64,000 nt of DNA from FEB-7 sp963698265 (GTDB lineage Bacteria; Pseudomonadota; Gammaproteobacteria; Burkholderiales; Usitatibacteraceae). The position numbers and the translations under genes were made by a program. The stretch's first letter is position 1. Each line of letters starts with the position of its first letter. Under the pieces are notes generated by a model. That model saw only the letters and a program-made list of their open reading frames with translations, was not told the DNA's origin and made no database searches. Below are positions 8,101-16,547 of this stretch, piece by piece. The stretch covers positions 372,001 to 436,000 of the forward strand of contig CAVOQC010000002.1 of assembly GCA_963698265.1 (NCBI GenBank), written 5' to 3'.

Positions 8101-8333
8101 GCGGCTTCCTGCAGGTCCACCCAGGTGGTGTCGATAGCCTGGAGGACGGTGCGGCCGCGGTGGGAAACGATGAAATCCTCGCCCGGATTCACGACGAAGT
8201 CCGTGCAATCGCCTTCCTCGGTGATCCAGACCCGGGCGCCCCGCGGGCGGATGTGCACGCCCTTGGCATCGTCGAGGGTAAGGACCTGGCCGGGTTCGAG
8301 GACGACCCTGGAGGAAGTGACGTTCAGTTGCAT
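8097..8333 (-). CDS. DUF2917 domain protein (second copy)
   Basis: A 78-residue single-domain DUF2917 protein: VLEPGQVLTLDDAKGVHIRP, RVWITEEGDCTDFVVNPGED, FIVSHRGRTVLQAI. It resembles the copy at 6805-7068 throughout, so the pair are paralogues on either side of one LysR gene. The ATG at 8333 is preceded by a weak GAGAG site. Its TAG stop overlaps the TAG stop of the LysR gene in the shared tetranucleotide CTAG. The 257 bases upstream hold its promoter region and the men operon promoter. Confidence 0.75.
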   Translation of the reverse strand: MQLNVTSSRVVLEPGQVLTLDDAKGVHIRPRGARVWITEEGDCTDFVVNPGEDFIVSHRGRTVLQAIDTTWVDLQEAA

Positions 8334-8516
8334 GGTGGCTCTCTCGGGTTGGCACGCGGGGACCCTTCGATCGGGGCCGCGCGTCGATGCGAGGATGCTG
8401 CGCTGCAACACAGAGGCGGACAAACGAGATTTCCGAAAGCGACGCATCAGTTTTTCTAATGCCTGTGCCGCCTGCCCGGTCTTGATGCTTCGCAGGCCCC
8501 CGGGGGCGCGCATTTG

Positions 8517-8522
8517 TATAAT
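8517..8522 (+). promoter_or_regulatory. -10 box TATAAT of the menaquinone operon
   Basis: A consensus TATAAT in an AT-rich patch (CATTTGTATAAT), 68 bases before the menF start. The -35 position is GC-rich and poor. Unlike fthC, queA and purL, this transcript would carry a leader of about 60 bases that includes the GGAGG ribosome-binding site of menF. Confidence 0.55.
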
Positions 8523-8590
8523 TCGGGTCCCTACCCTTCGGGTGGCCGGCTTGCCGGCGCACGATCGAACCATGAGGTCGGAGGATTCCC

Positions 8591-9946
8591 GTGGATGACG
8601 TGGTCAAGACGACGCCGGTGCTCGAAGCCGGTCTCGCCGTCGCCTGCGTTCGCGCGTCCGTCGATTGCGACGACCTCTATGCCCTTCCGGCCGCGCTGGA
8701 CGAGTCGCCTTCCCTGCTGCCCCAGATCGGCTGGTCGGATTCCGCGGGCGGAGGTGAGCGCTGGCTCGCGCTGGGCGAGATCGATTCCCTGGAAGCGCCG
8801 GCCGGCTCCGGGTTCACCGCCGCACTCTCGGTCATCGCCCGCGCCCGCGAGCGGCTGAAGCTGCTCTCGGGCCTCGCGCCCGAGCCGGGGTTCGTGCGCT
8901 ACCTCGGCGGTGTCGCCTTCGACCCGCGCCACGGCGTGCATCCCGGCTGGCCGGGGGGCGAGGCGGCCCGCTTCGTCCTGCCGCGGGTGATCCTCCGGCA
9001 GGCGAACGGAAAGACCGAAGCGACGGTGCTCGGCACGCCGGAACCCGAGGCGCGACGCATCGTCGAGAGGATCCGCCGGGCGGCGATGGCGCGCCGCGAG
9101 CCGGCCTCGCCGATCCGCGTGACGGAATCGTTCGAGCAGGCTTCGCGGGATCGCTGGACGGATGCGGTGCGCCAGGCGCTCGGTGCGATAGATGCGGGCG
9201 ACTTGCGCAAGGTGGTGCTCTCGCGCGACCTCCTCCTCGATGCCGGGCGGCCCATCGACCCGTGGGACCTGCTCCGACTCGTGCACGGGCGCGATCCCCA
9301 CGGCCTGCGCTTCTGCATCCGCTTCGACGCCCGCTCGGCCTTCATGGGCGCGAGCCCGGAACGGCTCGTCTCGCAGGCGGGAACCGACCTTTCCTGCGAT
9401 TGCCTCGCCGGCACGATCGCGCGCGGCGACACGGCCGAGGCGGAGGCGCGCAATGCCGCGGCCCTCCTCGCGAGCGAGAAGGACGGCCGCGAGCACCGCA
9501 TCGTCCTCGAGGAAATCCTGGCCGCGATCGCGCCGCACGTGCAGGCGGTGAGCTCGCCGCCGTCGCCGCGCATCCTCTCGCTCGCCGAGGTGCTGCACCT
9601 CTGGAGCCCCATCCAGGCGCAGCTCGCGCCGGGCACCGGCCTGGGAGCGCTCGTCGGCGCCCTGCATCCGACGCCGGCCGTGGGCGGCTCGCCCCGCCTG
9701 CGCGCCATGGACCTGATCCACGCGCTGGAGGGGCGCTCGCGCGGCTGGTACGCCGGGCTCGTCGGCTGGATCGGCCAGGACGCCGCCGATTTCGCGGTCG
9801 CGATCCGCTCCGGCATCGTGCGCGGCAACCGCATGACCGCTTTCGGCGGCGCGGGCATCGTGCGCGGCTCTGACCCGCTGCAGGAGTGGGACGAGACCGC
9901 ACGCAAGGCCGCCTCCTTCATCAACCTGTTCGCGGAGCGCGGGTGA
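8591..9946 (+). CDS. menF: Isochorismate synthase
   Basis: A 451-residue chorismate-utilising enzyme that makes isochorismate, the first committed step to menaquinone. The C-terminal half carries the family signatures: KVVLSRDLLLD, FMGASPERLV, CLAGTIARGDT, EKDGREHRIVLEEI, LWSPIQAQL, HPTPAVGG, SRGWYAGLVGWIG and FAVAIRSGIV. HPTPAVGG and the GWYAG-VGW segment favour isochorismate synthase over PabB/TrpE-type aminodeoxychorismate or anthranilate synthases. The GTG start has GGAGG six bases upstream. It is the first gene of the men operon and its TGA overlaps the GTG of menD-menH. EntC-type use for a siderophore is excluded by context. Confidence 0.92.
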   Translation: MDDVVKTTPVLEAGLAVACVRASVDCDDLYALPAALDESPSLLPQIGWSDSAGGGERWLALGEIDSLEAPAGSGFTAALSVIARARERLKLLSGLAPEPGFVRYLGGVAFDPRHGVHPGWPGGEAARFVLPRVILRQANGKTEATVLGTPEPEARRIVERIRRAAMARREPASPIRVTESFEQASRDRWTDAVRQALGAIDAGDLRKVVLSRDLLLDAGRPIDPWDLLRLVHGRDPHGLRFCIRFDARSAFMGASPERLVSQAGTDLSCDCLAGTIARGDTAEAEARNAAALLASEKDGREHRIVLEEILAAIAPHVQAVSSPPSPRILSLAEVLHLWSPIQAQLAPGTGLGALVGALHPTPAVGGSPRLRAMDLIHALEGRSRGWYAGLVGWIGQDAADFAVAIRSGIVRGNRMTAFGGAGIVRGSDPLQEWDETARKAASFINLFAERG

Positions 9947-12555
9947 CCCTTGCCGATGGGGACGCCGCCCGGCGCCCGGGCAGCGGACTCGCCGGCCCCG
10001 CGGCCACGGCGCAGGCCAATCTCCACTGGGGACGGGCGCTCGCCGAGGGCCTCTTCGCCGGCGGCGTGCGCCACGCCTGCCTGAGCCCGGGCTCGCGATC
10101 CTCGCCGCTCGCGATCGCCCTGCACCTCGACCGGCGATTCCGGACGACGATGCAGGTCGACGAGCGCAGCAGTGCCTTCCTTGCGCTCGGGATCGCGAAA
10201 GCCACGGGCGCGCCGGTCGCACTCGTGTGCACCTCCGGCACCGCGGCCGCGAATTTCCTGCCCGCGGTGGTCGAGGCCTCGCTCTCCGGCGTGCCCCTCG
10301 TGGTGCTCACGGCGGATCGCCCGCCGGAGCTGCGCGGCACCGGTGCGCCGCAAACCATAGACCAGGTGGGGCTCTACGGCACGCACGTGCGGCTCTTCCG
10401 CGACCTGCCGTGTGCCGACGAGGCGGGGATTGCACCGATCGCCGCCGCGCAGGCCGCGCTCGAGGCCTGTGTCGCCGCGACTTTCGTTGACTCCGGACCC
10501 GTGCACCTCAACGTGCCGTTTCGCGAGCCGCTGGTGCCCGCGCCGGAAGCCCTGGCAGCGGACGAGGCGGCGTGGAAGGAAGCGGGGGCCGCGCTGCGCG
10601 ACGAAATGGCGAAGGTCGCGGCCACGGCGCCGCGCCCGGTGCCGGGCCTGCCCGTGCTGGCTTCGCTCGCCGCGCGTCTCGAGAAATCGCGCCGGCCGCT
10701 GCTCGTGGCCGGTCCCGGCGCGGTGGGGGTGGCCGGCGCCGCTTCCGTGTTCGCGCTCGCGCGCGCGGCCGGCATGCCCGTCTTCGCCGACATCGCGTCC
10801 GGCCTTCGCGGTGCCGCGGCGCCCGTCGGCGTGACCGCCTGCGCGCACGCCGATCTTTTCCTGCGCGACGAGGCCATCGCAGATCTCGCGCCCGATTTCG
10901 TGCTGCGGCTCGGCGGCATTCCCACCTCGAAGACGCTCGCCATGTGGCTTGCCCGCCATCGCCCTCCGGTCGTCGCGATCCAGCCCGACGAGCGCCGCCG
11001 CGATCCGGATGCCATCGTCGCCGACGTGATCGTCTCGCCGGCCGCGCCGTTCTGCGAGGCGCTGGCTACGCACGTGAAGCGCGCTCCGCGCGATGGCGAG
11101 TGGGAGGCGGTGCTGCGGCTCGCCGAGGAGGGCGCGCGCGCGCTGCTCGCGAAGATGCCGCGAGAAGCCGCGGCCGTCGCGGCGGCCTGCGGCGCCATTC
11201 CTTCCGGCGGGGCGCTCTTCCTGTCGAGCAGCATGCCGATCCGCTGGGCGGAGATGTACGCGACCGCACTCGCGGCCGGCGTCGAGGTGCATGCGAACCG
11301 CGGCGCCAACGGCATCGACGGCGTCGTCTCGACTGCGATCGGCGTGGCGGCAGGATGCGGCGCACCCACGCTTCTCGTGACGGGAGACCTCGCCTTCCTG
11401 CACGACGCGGGCGGGCTGCGTGCCGCGCGCGGGCTGCGCACGCCGCTGGCGATCCTGCTCCTGGAGAACGACGGCGGCGGCATCTTCTCGCACCTGCCGG
11501 TCGCGCGGCACGACCAGCTCTTCGAGCCGCTCTTCGGCACGCCCCACGGCTGCGAGCTGGCGGCGGTTTCCCGCGCGGCGGGCATCGCGCACGTCGTCGC
11601 GACGAGCCTCGCGGAAGTCGCGGCACTCACGGCGGAAACACTCTCCGGCGCAGGCGTGCGCGTGATCGAATGGAGAACCGACCGCGCGGAGACGGTGCGC
11701 GAGCAGGGCGCGCTCACGCGGCTGCCCGGCGTGCACGCCGATCGCGTCGAGGCGGGCGGGCTCGCGTGGCGGGTGCGAAGCCGCGGCGTGCAGGGCGGCG
11801 TGCCGCTCGTCCTGCTGCACGGTTTCACCGGCACGGGCGAGTTCTGGCTTCCCGCGGCGTTGGCACTCCCGCGGCGGCACTGCGTGATCCCGGACCTGCC
11901 GGGGCACGGCGGCACCGATGCGCCGCCGCAATCCTGGCGGCTGGGCGAGGCCGCGGACGCGCTCGCGGCACTCCTCGACCGGCTGGGCCTCGGGCGCGTT
12001 GCACTCGCCGGCTACTCCCTCGGCGGCAGGCTCGCCCTGTCCTTCGCGCTGCGCCATGGCGCTCGCGTCGCCGCGCTGGCCCTTGTCGGCGCGAGCCCCG
12101 GCATCGAGGACGAAGCGGGGCGTGCCGCGCGCGCCGCGGCCGATATCGAACTCGCCGCATCCCTCGAGCGCGACGGCATCGAGGCCTTCAGCCGGCAGTG
12201 GGAGATGAACCCGCTCTTCGCCACGCAGGCTTCAATGGCGCCCGCATTGCGCGAATCGATGCGCGGCCAGCGCCTCGGGCAGGATGCCCGGCGGCTCGCG
12301 GCGGCCTTGCGCGCCTTCGGCACGGGCTTCCAGCCTTCTGCCCACGGCGCGCTTGCAAGCCTCGCCATGCCGGTGCTCGTCGTGGCGGGCGAGCACGACG
12401 CGAAGTTCACGCAGATCGCGCGGGACATGGCGGCACGCATCCCCGGCGCCACGCTTTCCGTGGTGCCCGGAGCGGGGCACGCGGTGCCGATCGAGCGGGC
12501 GCAAGCCTGCGCCGCCTTGCTGGAAGCCTTCCTGAAGAGGAGCATCGACGCATGA
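9943..12555 (+). CDS. menD: MenD-MenH fusion: SEPHCHC synthase and SHCHC synthase in one chain
   Basis: An 870-residue bifunctional enzyme. Residues 1 to about 590 are MenD, the thiamine-diphosphate enzyme that adds a succinyl semialdehyde unit to isochorismate: SPGSRSSPLAIAL, TSGTAAANFLPAVVEA, TADRPPELRGTGAPQTIDQ, and the cofactor-binding region VTGDLAFLHDAGG to LLLENDGGGIFSHLP. From about 600 to 870 is MenH, an alpha/beta hydrolase that removes pyruvate: LLHGFTGTGEFW, nucleophile Ser692 in AGYSLGGRLAL, and VVPGAGHAVPIE with the catalytic His. There is no stop or restart between them. The GTG start overlaps the menF stop (GTGA) and the stop overlaps the menB start (ATGA). The fusion lets the unstable SEPHCHC pass directly to the second site. 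Confidence 0.93.
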   Translation: MTLADGDAARRPGSGLAGPAATAQANLHWGRALAEGLFAGGVRHACLSPGSRSSPLAIALHLDRRFRTTMQVDERSSAFLALGIAKATGAPVALVCTSGTAAANFLPAVVEASLSGVPLVVLTADRPPELRGTGAPQTIDQVGLYGTHVRLFRDLPCADEAGIAPIAAAQAALEACVAATFVDSGPVHLNVPFREPLVPAPEALAADEAAWKEAGAALRDEMAKVAATAPRPVPGLPVLASLAARLEKSRRPLLVAGPGAVGVAGAASVFALARAAGMPVFADIASGLRGAAAPVGVTACAHADLFLRDEAIADLAPDFVLRLGGIPTSKTLAMWLARHRPPVVAIQPDERRRDPDAIVADVIVSPAAPFCEALATHVKRAPRDGEWEAVLRLAEEGARALLAKMPREAAAVAAACGAIPSGGALFLSSSMPIRWAEMYATALAAGVEVHANRGANGIDGVVSTAIGVAAGCGAPTLLVTGDLAFLHDAGGLRAARGLRTPLAILLLENDGGGIFSHLPVARHDQLFEPLFGTPHGCELAAVSRAAGIAHVVATSLAEVAALTAETLSGAGVRVIEWRTDRAETVREQGALTRLPGVHADRVEAGGLAWRVRSRGVQGGVPLVLLHGFTGTGEFWLPAALALPRRHCVIPDLPGHGGTDAPPQSWRLGEAADALAALLDRLGLGRVALAGYSLGGRLALSFALRHGARVAALALVGASPGIEDEAGRAARAAADIELAASLERDGIEAFSRQWEMNPLFATQASMAPALRESMRGQRLGQDARRLAAALRAFGTGFQPSAHGALASLAMPVLVVAGEHDAKFTQIARDMAARIPGATLSVVPGAGHAVPIERAQACAALLEAFLKRSIDA

Positions 12556-13382
12556 AGAAAGCCAAGCCCATCGCCTGGAAGTCCGCCGGCAAGTTCAAGG
12601 ACATCCTCTACGACAAGGCGGAGGGAATCGCGAAGCTCACGATCAACCGGCCGGAAGTGCGCAATGCCTTTCGCCCGACGACGCTGAACGAGCTGGTCCG
12701 CGCCTTCTCTGACGCCCACGAGGACCCCGCCATCGGCGTGATCGTGCTCACGGGTGCGGGAGACCTCGCCTTCTGCTCCGGCGGCGACCAGCGGATTCGC
12801 GGCGAGCAGGGCTACGTGGGTCTCGACGGCGTGCCCAGGTTGAACGTGCTCGATTTACAGAAGCAGATCCGCTCCTGCCCCAAGCCCGTCGTCGCGATGG
12901 TCGCGGGCTACGCCATCGGCGGCGGCCACGTGCTGCACGTGGTGTGCGACCTCACCATCGCCGCGGACAACGCGCGCTTCGGGCAGACGGGCCCGCGCGT
13001 GGGCAGCTTCGACGGCGGCTTCGGCGCCTCCATCCTTTCCGATCTCGTGGGGCCGAAGAAGGCGAAGGAGATCTGGTTCACCTGCCGCCAGTACGACGCG
13101 CGGCAGGCCCTCGAGATGGGTCTCGTGAACGCGGTCGTCCCGCTGAAAGACCTCGAGCGGGAAACCGTCGCGATGTGCCGCGAGATCCTGCAGCACAGCC
13201 CGCTCGCGCTGCGTTGCCTGAAGAGCGCGTTCAACGCGCACTACGACGGGGAAGCGGGCATCCAGGAACTCGCCGGCAACGCGACACTCCTCTACTACAT
13301 GACGGAGGAGGCGCAGGAAGGGCGCAACGCCTACGTCGAGAAGCGCCGCCCCGACTTCGGCAAGTTCAAGCGGGTGCCCTGA
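12552..13382 (+). CDS. menB: 1,4-dihydroxy-2-naphthoyl-CoA synthase
   Basis: A 276-residue crotonase-fold enzyme that closes the second ring of the naphthoquinone from o-succinylbenzoyl-CoA. Diagnostic segments: FKDILYDKAEGIAKLTINRP, NAFRPTTLNELVRAF, GAGDLAFCSGGDQ, YAIGGGHVLHVVCDLTIAAD, GPRVGSFDGGFGASILS, and the C-terminal TEEAQEGRNAYVEKR-PDF that is typical of MenB rather than of general enoyl-CoA hydratases. The ATG overlaps the menD-menH stop by four bases; menC follows after 22 bases. Confidence 0.95.
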   Translation: MKKAKPIAWKSAGKFKDILYDKAEGIAKLTINRPEVRNAFRPTTLNELVRAFSDAHEDPAIGVIVLTGAGDLAFCSGGDQRIRGEQGYVGLDGVPRLNVLDLQKQIRSCPKPVVAMVAGYAIGGGHVLHVVCDLTIAADNARFGQTGPRVGSFDGGFGASILSDLVGPKKAKEIWFTCRQYDARQALEMGLVNAVVPLKDLERETVAMCREILQHSPLALRCLKSAFNAHYDGEAGIQELAGNATLLYYMTEEAQEGRNAYVEKRRPDFGKFKRVP

Positions 13383-13404
13383 TTCCGGCCCGCGGGTCCC
13401 GAGC

Positions 13405-14376
13405 ATGGGCCACGAATTCATCGCCTACGCCATCGCCTTCCGCGAACCGGTCGTCACGGCCGCGCGCGCGTGGACCGTGCGGCGCGGCGCCTGGCTTCGG
13501 CTCGAGGATGACGAGGGGCGGGTGGGCTTCGGGGAAGCGGCGCCGCTCGATCCGTTGGACGCGCCGGGCGCGCTCGAAGCCGCATTGGAGCGCGGCCCGT
13601 ACCGCGACGCGGCCTTCGATCTTGCCGACCTCGACCTGCGGGCGCAGCGCTTCGGGCGGCCGCTCGCCTATCTCCTGGCCGACACGCCGCGCCGCCAGGT
13701 CGCGGTGAACGCGCTGCTCGTGGCGACCGAGGCCGATGCCCTGGCCGAGGAGGCAGCGAGGGCGGTCGAGCAGGGATTCCGGACGGTGAAATTCAAGGTG
13801 GCGGCCGCACCGCCGGCGGTGGACATCGCGCGCGTCCACGCCGTGCGCGAGCGCGTGGGCGAGGGCGTGGCGATCCGTCTCGACGCCAATGCCTCGTGGG
13901 ACGAGGAGACGGCGCTTCGCGTCCTTCGCGCCGTCGAGCACTGCGACATCGAATACGTCGAGGACCCCGTGGCGGGCGACCTGCGCGCCGTGTGCCGGCA
14001 GTGCAACGTGCCCGTGGCCGCCGACGTGCGAACGCTCGAGGAAGGGTGGCGCGTGATCCGGGAGCGTGGCGCGGGCATGGTGGTGTTGAAACCCATGGCG
14101 ATGGGCGGGCTCCTGCCGACGCACGAGCTGGCCGTGGCCGCCATCGATGCGGGGATCGGCGTCGTGGTCACGTCGATCCTCGAGACCTCCGTGGGCGTGG
14201 CCGGTGCGCTGCACCTCGCGGCGAGCCTGCCGGGACCGGAGCGCGCCCATGGGCTCGCCACCGTGGCGCTTCTCGAGGAGGCGCCCGTCGAGGGACTCGA
14301 TCCGCCCCACCAGGGAGCCATCGCGTTGCCGAAGGAACCGGGGCTGGGCGTTCGACTGCGGGAGCGCGCGCCTTGA
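13405..14376 (+). CDS. menC: o-Succinylbenzoate synthase
   Basis: A 323-residue enolase-superfamily enzyme that dehydrates SHCHC to o-succinylbenzoate. The catalytic set is complete: the KxK motif Lys129-Phe-Lys131 (TVKFKVAAA), metal ligands Asp160 (RLDANAS), Glu186 (EYVEDPV) and Asp207 (AADVRT), and the second base Lys229 (VVLKPMAMGG). Length and order fit MenC. Muconate cycloisomerase or dipeptide epimerase share this fold, but the position between menB and menE settles the call. Its TGA overlaps the TTG start of menE. Confidence 0.92.
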   Translation: MGHEFIAYAIAFREPVVTAARAWTVRRGAWLRLEDDEGRVGFGEAAPLDPLDAPGALEAALERGPYRDAAFDLADLDLRAQRFGRPLAYLLADTPRRQVAVNALLVATEADALAEEAARAVEQGFRTVKFKVAAAPPAVDIARVHAVRERVGEGVAIRLDANASWDEETALRVLRAVEHCDIEYVEDPVAGDLRAVCRQCNVPVAADVRTLEEGWRVIRERGAGMVVLKPMAMGGLLPTHELAVAAIDAGIGVVVTSILETSVGVAGALHLAASLPGPERAHGLATVALLEEAPVEGLDPPHQGAIALPKEPGLGVRLRERAP

Positions 14377-15764
14377 ATCGCGACGCGCCGGCGATCGTCT
14401 CCGCCGGCACCGTCGTCTCGCGTGCGGCGCTCGATGCGCGGGTGGCGGAGGCGACCGGTAGATTGCGTTCGCTGGGGGTCGGCGACGCAACCCGCGTCGG
14501 CCTGTGGGCGGAGAATTCCGTGGAATGGATCGTGGTCGCACTGGCGGTCGCGCGCGCGGGCGGCGTGCTGGTGCCGCTCAACACACGGCTCGCCGATGCG
14601 GAGATCGAATGGCAGGTTGCGCGCGCAGCGTTGTCGCTGGTCGTCGCGGGCGATGCCTTCGCCGCACGGGACCTGTGCGATTGCCGGGTCGTGTCGCTGG
14701 CGGAATGGCGCGCGCTGCCCGCCGGCGACGGCACGGCCGCACCGGGATGCGACGACGAGGATCGGGACGCGGCAATCGTCTTCACTTCCGGCACCACGGG
14801 ACGACCCAAGGGCGCGATGCTCACGCGCGGCAACCAGCTCGCGAGCGCGCGGGCGGCGTCGGCGGTGCTGCCGCTGGGTCCCGGCGATCGCTGGCTCGCA
14901 TCGCTCCCGTTCTTCCATGTCGGGGGATTGGGCATCGTGCACCGGTGCCTTCCCACGGGCGCGTGCATCGTGCTGCCGGCGTCGTTCTCGACAGAAGACC
15001 TCGACCGGGCGATCGAGGAGGAAGGCATCACGCACCTCTCGGTGGTCGATGCGACGCTTCGCCGGATCCTGGATGTGCGCAATGGGCAGCCGCTGCCGGA
15101 TCGCGTGCGAGCGGTGGTGGTGGGCGGCGGGCCCGTGAGTCCTGCGTTGATCGAAGCCTGCCCGCGGGCGCTGGCCACCTACGGGCTCACGGAATCCTGC
15201 GCGATGGCTACCCTCGTGCGCCCCGGCTCTTCGCCCGCCGCGAGAGCCACCGCCGGGCCGGCGCTGCCCGGCATCGCGCTTCGCATCGGCGACGACGGCG
15301 CGATCGAGCTGCGCGGCCCGACGGTGATGCGCGGCTACCTCGACGATCCGGTCGCCACCGCGTGCGCGCTTCGCGACGGGTGGCTGCGGACGGGCGACCT
15401 GGGGGAACGGGATGGCGAGGGGTGTCTGCGCGTGCTCTCGCGGCGCGACGATCTCATCGTTTCCGGTGGCGAGAACGTCTACCCGGCGGAAATCGAGCAG
15501 GCACTTCGCGAGCATCCCGAGGTGGCCGATGCCGTGGTGATCGGCGTGCCGGACGACAGGTGGGGTGAGGTGCCGCTCGCGGTCGTGGAACTGCGCGGGC
15601 CCGGGTCTCCCGACCTTCGGTCTTTCCTCGAGACGCGCCTCGCGCGCTACAAGCTGCCGCGCATCGCGTTTGCCGACGCAATTCCACGGCTCGCAAACGG
15701 CAAGCCCGATCGCGCGACCGTCCGGGCGATGAACGATGAAGGGGACGCTTCCCTTCACGCGTGA
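14373..15764 (+). CDS. menE: o-Succinylbenzoate-CoA ligase
   Basis: A 463-residue acyl-adenylate-forming enzyme that activates o-succinylbenzoate with ATP and CoA. Key segments are the P-loop IVFTSGTTGRPKGAMLT, ATYGLTESCAMAT, WLRTGDLGERDGEG, DLIVSGGENVYPAEIE and the C-terminal lysine region KLPRIAFADAIPRLANGKPDR. The start is a TTG sharing bases with the menC stop (TTGA). The protein is on the short side for the family. Its last residues (GDASLHA) are encoded by the first half of a perfect palindromic repeat at 15737-15782, and the TGA stop lies inside that repeat, so the native C-terminus was probably altered when the repeat arrived. Confidence 0.93.
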   Translation: MNRDAPAIVSAGTVVSRAALDARVAEATGRLRSLGVGDATRVGLWAENSVEWIVVALAVARAGGVLVPLNTRLADAEIEWQVARAALSLVVAGDAFAARDLCDCRVVSLAEWRALPAGDGTAAPGCDDEDRDAAIVFTSGTTGRPKGAMLTRGNQLASARAASAVLPLGPGDRWLASLPFFHVGGLGIVHRCLPTGACIVLPASFSTEDLDRAIEEEGITHLSVVDATLRRILDVRNGQPLPDRVRAVVVGGGPVSPALIEACPRALATYGLTESCAMATLVRPGSSPAARATAGPALPGIALRIGDDGAIELRGPTVMRGYLDDPVATACALRDGWLRTGDLGERDGEGCLRVLSRRDDLIVSGGENVYPAEIEQALREHPEVADAVVIGVPDDRWGEVPLAVVELRGPGSPDLRSFLETRLARYKLPRIAFADAIPRLANGKPDRATVRAMNDEGDASLHA

Positions 15765-15782
15765 AGGGAAGCGTCCCCTTCA
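15737..15782. repeat. Perfect 46-base palindrome overlapping the menE 3' end; interspersed repeat family
   Basis: The two 23-base arms are exact reverse complements around the centre ACGCGT. The arm contains GGGGACGCTTCCC. The same core in slightly different form occurs at 24299-24311 and 29636-29676, each time beside a stop codon. It could act as a strong terminator or RNA-stabilising hairpin. Downstream to 15836 lie further short imperfect repeats (CCTTCAGG, CGAAGGG, CCCTTCG). Confidence 0.8.
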
Positions 15783-15836
15783 GGCCCTTCAGGCGCTTCA
15801 GGCGAAGGGTAGCGCCCCCTTCGTATCCCCTTCGTA

Positions 15837-16415
15837 TCAGGCGACGTGCAGGCGGGAGTTCGCGGAGACGTGCTGCTTCAGGAACTCCATCTGGTCCGCC
15901 AGTATCCGGCGGTTGGCCAGGATCAGGAACTCCGCGCGGTTGGGCACGTAGGGCGCGTAGAGGAGCTGCATGCGCGCCTCCTCCGGCGTGCGGCTGCCCT
16001 TCCTCTGGTTGCACGAGCGGCACGCGGTGACCACGTTCATCCACGTGTCCCGGCCGCCGCGCGACATCGGCAGGATGTGGTCGCAGGTGAGTTTCAGCGG
16101 CGGGAAGAGCCCGCCGCAGAAGGCGCACATGGCGCGGTCGCGGTGGAAGAGCTCGCGGTTGTTGAGCGGCGGGACCTGGTGGAAGCCCTTGTGCGCGAGC
16201 GCCTTGCCGCGGATGGCGATGATGGAATTGGCGCTGATGCTCGATCGCAGGCCGGTGAGCTGCGAAGTTCCGCCCCAGATCGTGAACGCCTCGCGGCCGG
16301 TCTCCCAGGCCACGCGTTCCTTGGCGTAGTACCAGACCGCCTGCTGCCACGTGACCCAGCGGTGCGGGACGCCGTGCTGATCCAGCGTGAGGATGAGGGG
16401 AAGCGCTCGGTTCAT
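15837..16415 (-). CDS. HNH endonuclease family protein
   Basis: A 192-residue protein with an HNH nuclease domain in residues about 95-150: a zinc-ribbon-like CAFCGG, then LTCDHILPMSRGGRDTWMN with the catalytic His-Asn pattern, then ACRSCNQRKGSRTPEEA. The N-terminal part (PHRWVTWQQAVWYYAKERVAWETG) is the region seen in the stand-alone HNH proteins found next to housekeeping genes in betaproteobacteria. No toxin, phage or restriction partner is nearby, so a role in DNA repair or processing is more likely than defence, but it is unknown. It converges on menE across the palindromic repeat and is divergent from ppa. Confidence 0.85.
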   Translation of the reverse strand: MNRALPLILTLDQHGVPHRWVTWQQAVWYYAKERVAWETGREAFTIWGGTSQLTGLRSSISANSIIAIRGKALAHKGFHQVPPLNNRELFHRDRAMCAFCGGLFPPLKLTCDHILPMSRGGRDTWMNVVTACRSCNQRKGSRTPEEARMQLLYAPYVPNRAEFLILANRRILADQMEFLKQHVSANSRLHVA

Positions 16416-16454
16416 CGTTTTGATACGGCCGTTTTGCCAGTCAAATCGGGAACT

Positions 16455-16463
16455 TGCGATAAT
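16455..16463 (+). promoter_or_regulatory. Extended -10 box upstream of ppa
   Basis: TGCGATAAT fits an extended -10 element (TGnGATAAT). It lies 84 bases before the ppa ATG, which has its own ribosome-binding site (GAAGGAAAG). No clear -35 box. Confidence 0.4.
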
Positions 16464-16547
16464 GCCGCCCGGAAGCCCTCGCAATCTACCACATCTGAAT
16501 GTCAGCGCTTGCTCGCTTCGTGAGCAACGCCCGACCGAAGGAAAGCC

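Noticed and set aside
8591..9946. menF as a siderophore (EntC) or anthranilate/PABA synthase gene
   Set aside because: The HPTPAVGG and GWYAG motifs and the overlapping menD-menH gene place it in menaquinone synthesis.
8899..12057. A 1052-codon minus-strand open frame across menF and menD-menH
   Set aside because: Codon-bias shadow; low-complexity Arg/Ala/Gly sequence, no start signal, and the plus-strand men genes explain the DNA.
15837..16415. HNH protein as part of a defence or restriction system
   Set aside because: No methylase, helicase, phage or toxin-antitoxin gene is adjacent; neighbours are housekeeping genes.
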